64,000 nt of DNA. Source: Allolobophora icterica. Lineage: Eukaryota > Annelida > Clitellata > Crassiclitellata > Lumbricidae. The notes beneath the pieces were generated by a model. The model saw nothing but the letters and a program-made list of their open reading frames with translations. It was not told the DNA's origin and did not search any database. The position numbers and the translations under genes were made by a program. Positions 40,801 to 50,999 of the stretch are shown piece after piece (positions within the stretch are counted from its first letter, which is position 1; each line of letters opens with the position of its first letter). The stretch covers positions 164,501 to 228,500 of the forward strand of contig OY744616.1 in the NCBI GenBank assembly GCA_963556255.1, written 5' to 3'.

Positions 40801-43800
40801 CGTCGCCTCCTCGCTCAACCTTAGCCTCCAGTGGGCCTTCTACTCCTCAGGCAGATCAGCCGCCTTTCGCTGCTTCTCCGACTCCCTCTCAACCGCCTAC
40901 GGCTGGATGTGAAGACAGTGGCCTGAGGTTCGGAACATTAAATGCTCACTTCTTCGTTACAAGTTTATGGAAGTTTCCAACTTGATCACTCATCATTCCC
41001 TAGACTTCTTCGCCGTGACTGAATCCTGGCATTCTACGTCCTCTGATGTCTCGATTCGTCGTTCGGCTCCTCCGGGCTACCTTTCTCTCGATGTTCCTCG
41101 TCCAGTACAGCCTTCTCAAGACCCTCTCGCGCAAAAATATGGTGGCATCGTCGTTTTCTACCGTGAGCATTTCAAAATCAAAGTTATTCCTGCGCCTTGT
41201 GTTTTCTCCACCTTTGAGGCCCTAGCCTTCTCCTGTGCCACGGCCAGAGGTCCTCTCACCGTCCTAACCCTCTACCGGCCGGGATCCTCGCCACCGACAT
41301 CAGAGTTCTTCCCAGAATTAACTGCACTCCTTGAAGTTTTCGCTACATTCAACTCACAACTCATCATAACAGGCGACCTGAACATTCATCTCGAGACTCC
41401 ATCCTTACCAGCAACCGCTCGGTTTTTAGACATTCTCTCACAGTTCGGCTTATCGCAACATGTTGCTGAGCCGACTCATATTCTTGGTGGCTGGCTCGAC
41501 GTCGTTATCACACGCGATGACTGTGGGATTACTAACCTTCGCGTGGAACCGCCCTCTATTTCCGATCATGGACTTCTTCTCTTCACTGTGCCGTTCCTCT
41601 GCTCTCCGCCTACCTCCGCTCTGCGCCTCTCCCGTGGCTGGAGGAACCTCGATCGACAGGCCTTCTGCCAGGGCCTCCTCAGCAGTCCTCTATGCGGGGA
41701 CCTCTCGTCATTATCTGACTACTCGACCGAGGATCTCTTCGCTCTCTACGACGCCACGTTGCTCCCTCTCGTTGACTCACTTCTGCCGCTTCGTCATCAC
41801 CGTGTCCGCTCCAGGCCATTGCAACCATGGCTCGACCACCAATGCCGCGCGTTGCGTCGGAACGTTAGACGTCTGGAGCGCAAATTTCGACACACGCACA
41901 ATCCGTCTGACCGTCTAATCTGGATTAACCACCTGCGGAACATGCAGCAGGAGTTTCGCGACAGAGAGACTGCTTACTGGGAGTCTCTGATCGAGCGTGA
42001 GAAGGGGAATTCGCGCCGTCTCTGGGCCGCGCTGTCTGACGTCCTTGGTCGTTCATCTACTCCTCGTCTTCCGACTCAGTCATCGTTTACGGCTGCCGAT
42101 TTCCTGAAATTCCTTCAGACTAAGATTGACTCAACACGCCAAGCAACAGCTAATGCTCCACCTCCATCGTTTCTACCTACGACTTCTTCGCTCTCAGCCT
42201 GGGACCCTCTTCAGTTAACTACCATCCGTCAACTAGTTCTAGACTCCCCCTCTAAGTCTTGTGAATTGGACCTGTTGCCTCCGTTTTTACTTAAGGATTT
42301 CATTGATGACTTTGGTCCGTTTTTGCAATTACTTTGTAATTCCTCTCTGACCCAGGGTTCTGTTCCTGTCTCCCACAAGCGGGCTGTCGTCTTTCCCTCC
42401 ATTAAGCGTCAAGGTCTGGATCCTAATTCTCCAGCTAATTTTAGGCCCATCTCCAACCTTTCCTTCCTTTCTAAGCTCCTGGAACGGTGTGTTGCTTTTC
42501 AATTGGTCCACTACCTCGAATCTAATTCCCTCATGCCTCCATTTCAATCTGGGTTTAGGAAATCCTACTCAACTGAAACCCTACTAGTCCGACTCCTAAC
42601 CGACGTCTTCCAAGCTCTTGACCGTGGTCATGTCACCCTGTTAGCTCTCTATGATATCAGCGCAGCCTTTGACACGGTAGACCACTCTATTCTCTTAAAT
42701 CGGCTATCTATATCCTTCGGTATCTCTGATAGTGCCCTTTTATGGTTCCGCTCTTTCCTCTCTGACAGGTCCATATCTGTTGGCTTTGGATCACATCGTA
42801 CTCCTTGGGCCACTACCTCCTATGGTCTCCCCCAAGGCTCTGTTCTTGCTCCTCTGCTCTTCATCCTATATACTTCGGACCTTGGGGGGATTTTCCAGCA
42901 GTATGGGGTTTCGTCTCATCAGTATGCTGATGACATCCAGTCTCTAACTCATGGTCCAGCCTCTTCTGCTGTCCAAATGGTCGAACGCATCTTAGCAGCA
43001 GCCTCTGCTCTGGATTCTTGGCTTTCCTCTAATCGCTTGCGGCTGAACCCCGACAAGACTCAGTTTATCTGGCTCGGTGGTCGCCTCCAACTCAGCAAGA
43101 TTGATTTTGAATCTCTACATCTTAGGTTTCCCCTCATTCAATTCTCCTGCTCTGTTCGTGACTTGGGGATTGTCCTTGACCCTACCCTCTCCTTTACTGA
43201 TCAAGTTAACCTTGTATCCAGATCTTGCTTTTATCATCTACGCCAGCTCCGATCCATCCGCAAGTATCTTTCATTTCATGCTGTTACTACACTGGTCCAT
43301 GCTCTGATCTGCACTAGGGTAGACTTTGGCAATGCTGTGTACATTGGCCTTTCCTCCTCCAATATGCACAAACTCCAGACTATCCTTAATGCTGCTGCTC
43401 GGCTTATAGGTGACATTCCTAAGTTTGCCAACATTTCTGCCTTTATCCGTGATTCCCTCCACTGGCTCCCTGCTCAACAGCGAATTCAGTTTAAAACCCT
43501 CACTCTCATGCGCAACTGCCTTACTGCCTCTGCTCTGTCTTACCTAATGAACTTTTGCAACCCAGTTTCTTCCTTGCCTGCGAGGGCTTCCTTGCGATCT
43601 TCGGCTCGCGGCCTTATGGTTGTCCCTCGCATGCGATCTTCCACGGCACAATCCAGAAGTTTCGCCTATGTTGGCCCCTCTGCTTGGAACTGTCTCCCCT
43701 TGTTTCTCCGCCAAGAGCTTCTTGCCCTCTCTCCTCTCCAGTTCCGTAGACGCCTGAAAACTTTCATTTTTGCCGGTGCCGGCATTGATGCGGGTTGAAA

Positions 43801-44101
43801 GCGCCGCTGATTTGAGTGGCGCTATGTAAGTTTTCGGTTACAATTACAATTACAATTACAATTACAGAAAGGAAACAAAGCATTCACAAAGACAATAAGC
43901 ACACACCTGTCACCTTCAATCTCTACACACAAATCAAAGTATTATTCCAAATTCATCTAAACTTGGAAAATCTTTCGGTGACTCACTTTCATCTGTTCCA
44001 TCAGAAGCCACCTTCCTAACAGGTTGTTGATGTGAAAAGTGGTCGTCGGATGTGCCAAATGAGTCCAGCTCAGCAGTCCAGGTGTCTGGTTCCATCGTCA
44101 T
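31855..44101 (-). CDS. Unrecognised single-pass membrane protein, nine exons
   Basis: Minus-strand exons: 44101-43987, 39900-39826, 39314-38858, 37326-36989, 36661-36485, 35109-34967, 34733-34539, 32588-32451, 32100-31855; total 1884 nt, 627 residues, every phase agreeing. The ATG at 44101 has a strong context (GGCACCATGA). Residues 1-220 are acidic and Ser-rich (GWDSSNWYWDNDFDCLSVSD near 45-64). Exon 4 has FTEEISRMQRFALDCVFVER and a basic stretch (KEMKRKVRKKTSSSK). A transmembrane helix at about 368-390 (NVLAVFSFSAGLGLVSGLFL) precedes TRRRGK. The C-terminal third has two helical blocks (TKYEELVMENADLHLRLLQV; TREVGEIRDDFGELEKS), likely coiled coil, and ends TESSLH. Exon 7 uses a GC donor (CAG/GCAAGT). 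I do not recognise the family; a membrane-anchored adaptor is only a guess. Introns hold one LINE and four hAT elements. Confidence 0.7.
33515..34140. mobile_element. hAT-like element with TACG-rich ends, perfect TSD
   Basis: Left end CATAGTGCGACCGTACGT and inverted right end CAATGTGCGACCGTACGT; 626 bp. Both flanks are GCTCACAG (33507-33514 and 34141-34148). Subterminal zones are packed with GTACG / CGTAC palindromic words (for example TACGCGTACCGTACGTACG). No transposase is seen. It lies in intron 7 of the membrane-protein gene. Confidence 0.85.
34281..34458. mobile_element. hAT-type MITE, perfect TSD
   Basis: Ends CAGGGCCGCATTAAGG and (inverted) CAGGCCCGCGTTAAGG; 178 bp. It is flanked by ATTATAAC on both sides (34273-34280 and 34459-34466). 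Internal GCGGGCCC and GGGTGCTG blocks are typical of this MITE style. It is in intron 7 of the membrane-protein gene, 80 bp from exon 7. Confidence 0.88.
35425..36404. mobile_element. Non-autonomous hAT element, perfect TSD
   Basis: Left end CAGTGTTATTTAAGTTTCAG, inverted right end CAGTGCTATTTGAAACTGAA; about 980 bp. Flanks are CTGGTAGG on both sides (35417-35424 and 36405-36412). Subterminal regions repeat TTTCAGTTTAGTTTTAGTT-like words. No transposase ORF is present. It is in intron 5 of the membrane-protein gene. Confidence 0.85.
37701..38769. mobile_element. Non-autonomous hAT element, perfect TSD
   Basis: Left end CATAGGCGTAGACT and inverted right end CACTGGCGTAAACT; about 1069 bp. Flanks are CACAAGTG on both sides (37693-37700 and 38770-38777). 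G-runs and C-runs sit just inside each end. A similar left end (CATAGGCGTAATTTTCG) occurs alone near 62063. It is in intron 3 of the membrane-protein gene. Confidence 0.85.
39409..39740. repeat. 57-bp tandem repeat
   Basis: Four full copies of a 57-bp unit (GAGAATAGCTCTTTTGCACA then GAATAGCTCTTTCTATCC), followed by shorter units of about 33 bp. It lies in intron 2 of the minus-strand membrane-protein gene. The unit is a multiple of three, which explains open frames on both strands. Confidence 0.9.
40609..40985 (+). pseudogene. Frameshifted N-terminal part of LINE ORF2
   Basis: The frame from the ATG at 40609 (MPQCLTTPSTTSTICMYDSA) runs through SLTVSRSIRKVLFALHLWRP, a Ser/Pro-rich linker and GLRFGTLNAHFF, the first strand of the endonuclease fold with its conserved Asn. 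It should continue as YKFMEVSNLITHH in the main ORF2 frame; instead it ends at 40985. A one-base change near 40950 explains the break. Confidence 0.65.
40967..43798 (+). CDS. LINE ORF2: endonuclease-reverse transcriptase
   Basis: 943 codons from the ATG at 40967. The AP-endonuclease domain spans about residues 1-220: LDFFAVTESWH, LIITGDLNIHLET near 133-145, GGWLDVVITRDD, and SISDHGLLLFT near 199. The reverse transcriptase spans about residues 480-720: FRPISNLSFLSKLLERC, LLALYDISAAFDTVDHSILL, SYGLPQGSVLAPLLFILYTS and the catalytic HQYADDIQ near 653. The C-terminus has VRDLGIVLDPTLSF, DSLHWLPAQQRIQFK and YVGPSAWNCLP, as in CR1/L2 clades. The first endonuclease strand (LRFGTLNAH) lies upstream in another frame (stop 40985), so a single-base frameshift near 40945-40955 separates it; the element is probably disabled by this one lesion. 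Confidence 0.88.
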   Translation: MEVSNLITHHSLDFFAVTESWHSTSSDVSIRRSAPPGYLSLDVPRPVQPSQDPLAQKYGGIVVFYREHFKIKVIPAPCVFSTFEALAFSCATARGPLTVLTLYRPGSSPPTSEFFPELTALLEVFATFNSQLIITGDLNIHLETPSLPATARFLDILSQFGLSQHVAEPTHILGGWLDVVITRDDCGITNLRVEPPSISDHGLLLFTVPFLCSPPTSALRLSRGWRNLDRQAFCQGLLSSPLCGDLSSLSDYSTEDLFALYDATLLPLVDSLLPLRHHRVRSRPLQPWLDHQCRALRRNVRRLERKFRHTHNPSDRLIWINHLRNMQQEFRDRETAYWESLIEREKGNSRRLWAALSDVLGRSSTPRLPTQSSFTAADFLKFLQTKIDSTRQATANAPPPSFLPTTSSLSAWDPLQLTTIRQLVLDSPSKSCELDLLPPFLLKDFIDDFGPFLQLLCNSSLTQGSVPVSHKRAVVFPSIKRQGLDPNSPANFRPISNLSFLSKLLERCVAFQLVHYLESNSLMPPFQSGFRKSYSTETLLVRLLTDVFQALDRGHVTLLALYDISAAFDTVDHSILLNRLSISFGISDSALLWFRSFLSDRSISVGFGSHRTPWATTSYGLPQGSVLAPLLFILYTSDLGGIFQQYGVSSHQYADDIQSLTHGPASSAVQMVERILAAASALDSWLSSNRLRLNPDKTQFIWLGGRLQLSKIDFESLHLRFPLIQFSCSVRDLGIVLDPTLSFTDQVNLVSRSCFYHLRQLRSIRKYLSFHAVTTLVHALICTRVDFGNAVYIGLSSSNMHKLQTILNAAARLIGDIPKFANISAFIRDSLHWLPAQQRIQFKTLTLMRNCLTASALSYLMNFCNPVSSLPARASLRSSARGLMVVPRMRSSTAQSRSFAYVGPSAWNCLPLFLRQELLALSPLQFRRRLKTFIFAGAGIDAG

Positions 44102-45330
44102 GGTGCCAAGCAGCACAGCATCCTCACACACAAGTCAAAGGACATCGTTCGCAGCCTCCACAACCGACTGTATCAGAACAATATCAACATCTTTCAATCT
44201 TTACGTCTCTCCCATCAAGTACAGAACTAAATTATGAATGAGTTACTCTACTGAATATACAACAGACGCTAATTCCATTTCCTACGACAGATGTCCGCGC
44301 TGCATAAAACCCAACCTAATATTTATTACGCGTCTTACGCTTTATGTAAATTATATCTGCGCAATTTTTCACTTATTGTTGGCTTTCGTGGCGCAACTGT
44401 TTATTGTTTAGTTAAATTAATTTCCAAATTGTTTTGCATTTCTCAAAAAGACGGCTCCTTCACGAAGCGCCTATAGACAGACGCCATATTAAGCGCCTTC
44501 TAAGGTACATAAACACTTCTAGGGAGTGTCAACGAAAGACGACATCTAGCGAAGAAGTCGTCGTTTTTCCATCTAGGCTACTTACCTTATTTCTCTCAAG
44601 TTTCCAGAATCTACGCCGATCGTAGAATCCTTGGCCAACGCAAAATGACCCGCAGCCAGAAATCATCGTGGAACATCATAATTCAAAGATGATGTGAGTC
44701 TGATTTAGAAAAGAGATTAACAATGAATCATCCGAATAAACAATATCACCAAAACCGCATTATCGCTCACAGAAGAACGCCCTCTGCGCATGCGCTGTTC
44801 GGATTGCTTTCAGCTGCTGCTGCTGCTGCTCTGCTGCTAAGGACGGATATGCTGAGCTGCGCTGTCAGGCTGTTGGATGAGCAGCGTTGGCCGATTCAAT
44901 CAATACTGTCATAAATTACGAATCTCATATTATAATGCGATTGATTGCATGGCCATGGAATAGTAATAATTGGTGAACACATGCTATAGACAAGACTGAT
45001 GCAGTTCACGTTTAAGTTTCAGTGGTAATATTAAAGGAGAGAAACGATCGTTGAGCCAATGACCTGATGTTCGGAGGCGATAGAATGAAAAGAGATGAAG
45101 CCAGGGTTGAATCGACAACCACTACTTAAAGTAGTGATGACGATCGATGCTGTGAGTGTTGATGATGCCTGATTTATGGCGGCCTATGTCGTGATAGTGA
45201 GAGCGATGTCGATATAGATGACCCGAGCCGAAACCAAGTCACTGCTCCACTGTCTCTTGTGGACATTTGTATAGCGCCTTTTGCCTTTTCAAGGGTCAAT
45301 CGTCGAAGTTGATCATTTCGTATCTAAGAA
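44102..45330. other. Upstream region of the membrane-protein gene
   Basis: Likely contains the 5' UTR and promoter of the minus-strand nine-exon gene, but no TATA box or upstream exon can be assigned. A (CTG)n run of six is at 44814-44836. No ORF here resembles a protein. Confidence 0.35.
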
Positions 45331-45334
45331 TAAA

Positions 45335-45905
45335 TTTATAAAGCGCCTCTCACAACTATTCAGAGGCGTTCTCAGCACGGAAGCTCAGGGGAAACAGAAA
45401 TGTCTTTTGGGAATGAGAGATCGATGAGGAGAAGCCACACATTAGCTTGGTCTTAAGTGGGGGAGAGGAAGGTCACAACAGTAAACGCCCGATGTTGGGC
45501 CAAGGCGCAGTCCTAGTCCGAGGAACAAAGAGGTCAAGTCGATTTGCAGGACGCAACGAGTGGAGACGAAGATGCAGATAGCGGCTTACGCAAATAGGCA
45601 GAGACGAGAGAGAGGATCTTATGCCAGATGCGCTCAGCAACGGGGAGCCAGCGCAAGACTTTAAGCATGTGAGATTGTAAGTAGAGATGTGTGCAAATCG
45701 AAGCAGTCGGGTTATGAGCCTATCTGATGCATTTAAGACGGATTGAAGGGGGACAGACGCTGTTTAGGGAGACCCATCATTTGACGCTGGTCAACTCGCT
45801 CATTCAGGCTCGCTTCGACTACTGCAACGCTGTCCTTGCAGGCCTCGAGGTGTCGAAACATCGTATACAGGGAATGCCGCATTTAGGCATAAGCTTAAAT
45901 AAGCC
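45335..45905. mobile_element. LINE debris
   Basis: The left part on the minus strand carries a GAGAGGCGCTTTATAAATTT tail. The right part on the plus strand encodes LVNSLIQARFDYCNAVLAGL near 45790-45850, a conserved block downstream of the reverse transcriptase palm in CR1/L2 elements. The two pieces are in opposite orientation and both are truncated. Confidence 0.7.
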
Positions 45906-46221
45906 ACAGCTTATGGCCTCATAATACGCAGGAACCTTAAAAAATTAAGAATTTCTTAATTTTGTGTGTACTGTGGGTGTATGTAGAACCTTTTTTAACG
46001 GCTTGTGTAGCAAATTCCATCTTGCCTGAGTAAATGTATTAATTTGAAAATAATTTGAATTGTTCACTTTAAATGCCTTGCTATTAAATAATTAAAGGGA
46101 ATCTACGTTTTCAAGTTTTGCGAGACCTTCTGGTGTCATTTCTAAACAAGGAGCCTCCAAGCTTTATATAGCTAAGGGCCTCACCAAGTCTAAATCCGGC
46201 TCTGCATACAGGCCTATATAG

Positions 46222-47725
46222 TGTATATATGTTACAGGCAATTCGTAAAACCAGGGATTTTGTAAAATCCCTGAAATTTTTAGGTAATTTGTAAAATCCC
46301 TGATTCACTCAGGCACTTTACAAAATCCCTGAAAAAACCAGGGATTTTGTAAAATCCCTGAAATCAGACGACGAAAATTTGACAGATTGCCTGAAATGAA
46401 AATTTGACAGATTGCCTGAAAATTTGACAGATTGCCTGAAATGAAAATGACGAACATAATCGAAGTCTATTACGCAAACAAACCTTATTTTCAAAGGATT
46501 GACAGTTTTAGATGGTATTTTATTTTAAGTTTAGTTCTCATGTTGTACAACCAGGAATTTTGTAAAATGTCTGACAGTTTATTATGCGAACAAGTCTTAT
46601 TTTCAAACGATTACCATTTTTAGATGGTATCTTATTTAAAGTTCAGTTCGACATCAGTTTTTGTTTTCACACGACATGCTCGAATGGCATCGACTGTTGC
46701 ACTTTACTTTCCCTTTGAAGCATTTGCACCTATTTGTCTTGCAGCGTCCAGCCCCTGCACAGTTGCATCTCAGAAAGCCTTGCCCACCACATTTGGACTC
46801 GAACTGAACGGCACTTCGGAGGCCTATTTCCTGCTCTATTGAAATGTCATTGTTACTGAGTAGGTTGTGGGAACACAAATCAAACTGATTACGGGAGTAT
46901 TTTCCGGTCAACATTCCGGCCCTTACAGCGATGCGATAGAGATCGTTGTTGTCACACTCACAAACAACACCCATTATGTTTCGAGGATCTCCCTGTCCTC
47001 TGTCAACGAATAGTTGGGACGGTACATCAAAGAATTATAAGGAAATAGACAATCAAAGTTCTCTGAGTGCTGCAAAGCAAATAGGGGCAAATTTTTCAAA
47101 GGGAAAGTGCAGTTGTCGAGCCGTATTGTTTATTAATTTGTGAAGTATCAACAACTTCAATTATCCTGCAACTTCAAAGTCTACTGAGTGCTGCAAGACA
47201 AATAGGTGCAAATTTTTCAAAGGGAAAGCAAAGTTGTCGAGCCGGATTGTTTATTAATTTGTGATGTATCAACAACTTCAAGTAATCTGCAACTTCAAAG
47301 TTAAAAATTTTCAAAGGGAAATTCAAGTGTCGAAACCATTCGAGTACCGGTATGTCGTGTGAAAACAAAAACTGATGTCGAACTGAACTTAAAATAAAAT
47401 ACCATCAATCCTTTGAAAATAAGGTTTGTTTGCGTAATAAACTTCGATTATGTTCGTCATTTTCATTTCAGGCAATCTGTCAAATTTTCAGGCAATCTGT
47501 CAAATTTTCAGGCAATCTGTCAAATTTTCAGGCAATCTGTCAAATTTTCATTTCAGGCAATCTGTCAAATTTTCGTCGTCTGATTTCAGGGATTTTACAA
47601 AATCCCTGGTTTTTTCAGGGATTTTGTAAAGTGCCTGAGTGAATCAGGGATTTTACAAATTACCTAAAAATTTCAGGGATTTTACAAAATCCCTGGTTTT
47701 ACGAATTGCCTGTAACATATATACA
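46222..47725. mobile_element. Long-inverted-repeat DNA element (Ginger-like)
   Basis: About 290-320 bp at each end are inverted copies: TGTATATATGTTACAGGCAA at the left and its complement ending ACATATATACA at the right. The arms hold many copies of GGGATTTTGTAAAATCCC (itself palindromic) and GACAGATTGCCTGAAAATTT. Left arm is about 46222-46515, right arm about 47395-47725. Ends TGT/ACA and a Cys-rich coding remnant inside recall Ginger transposons. No clear 4-bp target duplication is seen (ATAG versus CCAG beside the ends). Confidence 0.7.
46654..46974 (-). pseudogene. Cys-rich C-terminal remnant of a transposon integrase-like protein
   Basis: Minus-strand frame of 106 codons ending RCNCAGAGRCKTNRCKCFKG, KVKCNSRCHSSMSC and ENKN. 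The spacing CxC-x4-RCxTxRCxC-x6-C-x3-CH is the Cys/His tail seen in Ginger/KRBA2-like integrase proteins. Only the tail is present, with no catalytic DDE region. Two more partial copies of the GCKTNRCKCFKG block (as CCKANRGKFFKGK-like sequence) lie at about 47055-47110 and 47185-47240, showing internal tandem duplication. Confidence 0.55.
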
Positions 47726-47879
47726 CCAGCTACAGCCTGAACTATTATTGCAACTCCGAAGAAACTTTTGGCTGACGTTTTGTCGAGTCATAGACATAAT
47801 GTTGTGGTCTGTGTAAAGAGCTAGCGACTGTCGTTAAAAGCGTTGAACCGTGTTTGGACTCTATGTATATCGTCTGTTA

Positions 47880-48190
47880 ATCTCACCTTTCCTCCGCTTG
47901 CACTCTTCTCTTCAACTTCTACTCACGACTGATAACAGAACTCTTCACGACCTCCTCAAGCTATTCTGTCCTGATTCAATTCCTTCGCCACCCCTTTGCA
48001 TCATCAACGATTTCCACCGTACGTAGTACATGCATGCTGTCTCTTCTGCTTGACCTCCCCGGATTCTGACCTGGCACCGAGCGGACCAAACAACCTGGAT
48101 AGAGCAGACTTGATTTGATATAGCGCCGGTATATATGAGCTGGTCTCCCTGACGTGGCTTTGTGTCGTGCTGAGAAATTTGGGAGATTTT
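47880..48190 (+). mobile_element. LINE 3'-end fragment
   Basis: Plus-strand homologue of 25386-25828: CACCTTTCCTCCGCTTGCAC, TTCTACTCACGACTGATAAC, then a tail with GATATAGCGCCGGTATATAT and GACGTGGCTTTGTGTCGTGC. It is truncated at 5' and lacks the simple tail. Confidence 0.75.
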
Positions 48191-48305
48191 ACATCAAACT
48201 ACACCTGTACATAATGACTGCTCTAGTGCGTCTCTCTCGCCGAGAACCACAAACGAATTTCTCAAAACACAGGAATTTCTACCATGTGCTGCGGTTAGCT
48301 GTAAG

Positions 48306-48980
48306 CAGGGCTGTAGGCCCTAGTGGTAAAATTTGAGGTGAGTATACGCTACCGGTGACCAACGGCGTAAAAAATTTGAAGACCTGTTTTTAGGAATTCG
48401 TCTAAGAAAAATTTCAGAATTTTCACAAATTCCCTTAACATTTTCTGACTTTTTACGATTTCGTCTCTGAAAAAGTTGATGACCTTTTTTTAGTCATTCG
48501 CCCTAAAAACCTTTAAAAACCTCTCTTTTTTCAAAAAATTTCGTTCCCAGAGGTAAGTATACGCTGTATACCCGCGTGTATACCCTCCTCTGCAGCCCTC
48601 AGTATACGCTCTCAAACAGGGGCGCCGCCAGCGTGACGCACTGGACGCACGTGCGTCCACCTACCAAATCAAATCCACACAAGGAATAGGCATCGCATCA
48701 ATATTTTTGACAATTTCACTTTGTACTTTGGGTTTACCGTCCAGTATGTATAAATAATATCATATGATATCATATGCATGTGTTACACTGTACTTTTAAA
48801 AGTCACTCTGAGTCATTTTCAGTGTATGACTACGAGTGGCAGACAAGGGACGGGTGTAGATGGGAGGAGACGGGAGGGTGTGCGTCCAATTTTTAAAAGC
48901 CTGGCGGCGCCCCTGCTCTCAAATTTCTCTAGAGGTGAGTATACGCTGTATACCCGCGTATACCCTCGACTACAGCCCTG
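48306..48980. mobile_element. hAT-type MITE (CAGGGCTGTAG family), host of a nested MITE
   Basis: Starts CAGGGCTGTAGGCCC and ends CGACTACAGCCCTG. Flanks are GCTGTAAG on both sides (48298-48305 and 48981-48988). Without the nested element (48617-48915 plus one target copy) it is about 370 bp. It contains GAGTATACGCTA words as in the 20815 and 25999 copies. Confidence 0.85.
48617..48915. mobile_element. Nested hAT-type MITE (CAGGGGCGCCGCCAG family)
   Basis: Ends CAGGGGCGCCGCCAG and CTGGCGGCGCCCCTG, perfectly inverted over 15 bp; 299 bp. Flanks are CTCTCAAA on both sides (48609-48616 and 48916-48923). It is inserted inside the older CAGGGCTGTAG element. Confidence 0.9.
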
Positions 48981-48989
48981 GCTGTAAGT

Positions 48990-49813
<824 letters not shown>

Positions 49814-50042
49814 GTCTGAAGTCGTCACCTGAGGCATATTATGTGGGTTCATAGGCCTATAACTATTAGAAGACTGCTGCAGTGAGTCAGTTGATAAGGT
49901 CTTATCAGCTGAGGTTGACATTTCATGTGTTGACTAGAGATAAGATTTTCTTATCTCCTACCTGCGACCATTTAGGCCTCAGCCGTCGTATACCTGTCCG
50001 TCGAATGCAGTTCAAAGTTACACCTGTGCCGCCTGATTACAG

Positions 50043-50156
50043 GTAATTCTATGCGTCTTCCAGTCACCAGCGATTTGCCTTTCATCCACGAAGGAAGATT
50101 TACTACCGTTTCAGCGTCTACCGATTTACTTTCAAATATTTTGTTTACAGAAACAG
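50043..50156 (+). CDS. Candidate single exon of an unknown gene
   Basis: A 114-bp open stretch is bounded by an acceptor (CTGATTACAG) and a strong donor (CAG/GTAAGG). Reading phase 1 to phase 1 it encodes NSMRLPVTSDLPFIHEGRFT then TVSASTDLLSNILFTETG. Phase-symmetric and protein-like, but no flanking exons could be joined. No family recognised. Confidence 0.3.
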
Positions 50157-50524
50157 GTAAGGTCTGCTATTTCGGGTCAGTTCTTACCATGCAAGAATTT
50201 CTAGTGAGCATTAGACGGGACCCACATGGGCTGTAAGCTTATATGGGTTCAATATTGGACCTACATGGGTCCTATTTGAGTTCCATGTGGGCATTCTGGC
50301 AGGGTGTCAATTTTAAGAAACGTCAAACGTAACTCTTGAGTCTGGACCATTTTGATCGAGGGAGTGCAGATGAATTTGCAAAAACCAGATCAAGTATATA
50401 CTTAAGGTGAATATTTATGATAAGGAAGTAGGTCTCTAAGTTACGGTATATGTTACGGATGAATTCGATTTACATAATCAGGTGAGGTATGAGTTTAGTT
50501 ACAGAAAAGGCTAAGAAATCATAC

Positions 50525-50720
50525 ATGGCTATACAATACAATACAATACAATACAATACAATATAACTGGATTTGATACACTGTCCTCTGTCCAAAGTTC
50601 AGAAGTGCACACATGACCATACAATAGAACATCGATGGCGCTGAGCAATTGTGCGTGAAGGAATTGCTCAAAGGTGCTCACACAGTAACCTCCTCAGAGC
50701 AGGATCGAGGCCCGGAATCG
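50525..50720 (-). mobile_element. SINE-like fragment
   Basis: On the minus strand the body contains CCTTTGAGCAATTCCTTCAC and CAATTGCTCAGCG, related to the SINE at 18074-18306, and a (TATTG)n tail. The tRNA head is not clear. Confidence 0.55.
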
Positions 50721-50999
50721 GAGGTCTTATTCTCCTCGTTATTTTTGTAAATTATGCGCAAAATCCAGGGGACAAATACCACTTTTCCTTTAGACGGTGT
50801 ACAGCATCCTAGAAGTAGCTTGCTACTGACGATGCTATAGTAATTGTCGATTTCAATATGTGCTAAAGTACCGGTATAGAATATGCCAATCGTAGTAAAT
50901 CTTCAAGCAAATTACCTGAAGTCTCATATGTTTTTAACGACGACATAACCGTCTTCCAACCTTCCACCTGCAGCCGCCAATCACATCGTAATTTGGTGA

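Larger units (their letters stand above)
40200..43866 (+). mobile_element. Nearly complete CR1/L2-type LINE
   Basis: A plus-strand non-LTR retrotransposon antisense in intron 1 of the membrane-protein gene. A 5' part (about 40200-40960) leads into an endonuclease-reverse transcriptase frame to 43798, then a short 3' UTR with GAGTGGCGCTATGTAAG and a (TTACAA)n tail ending near 43866. The 5' limit is not defined by a target duplication. The long open frame suggests recent insertion. Confidence 0.85.
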
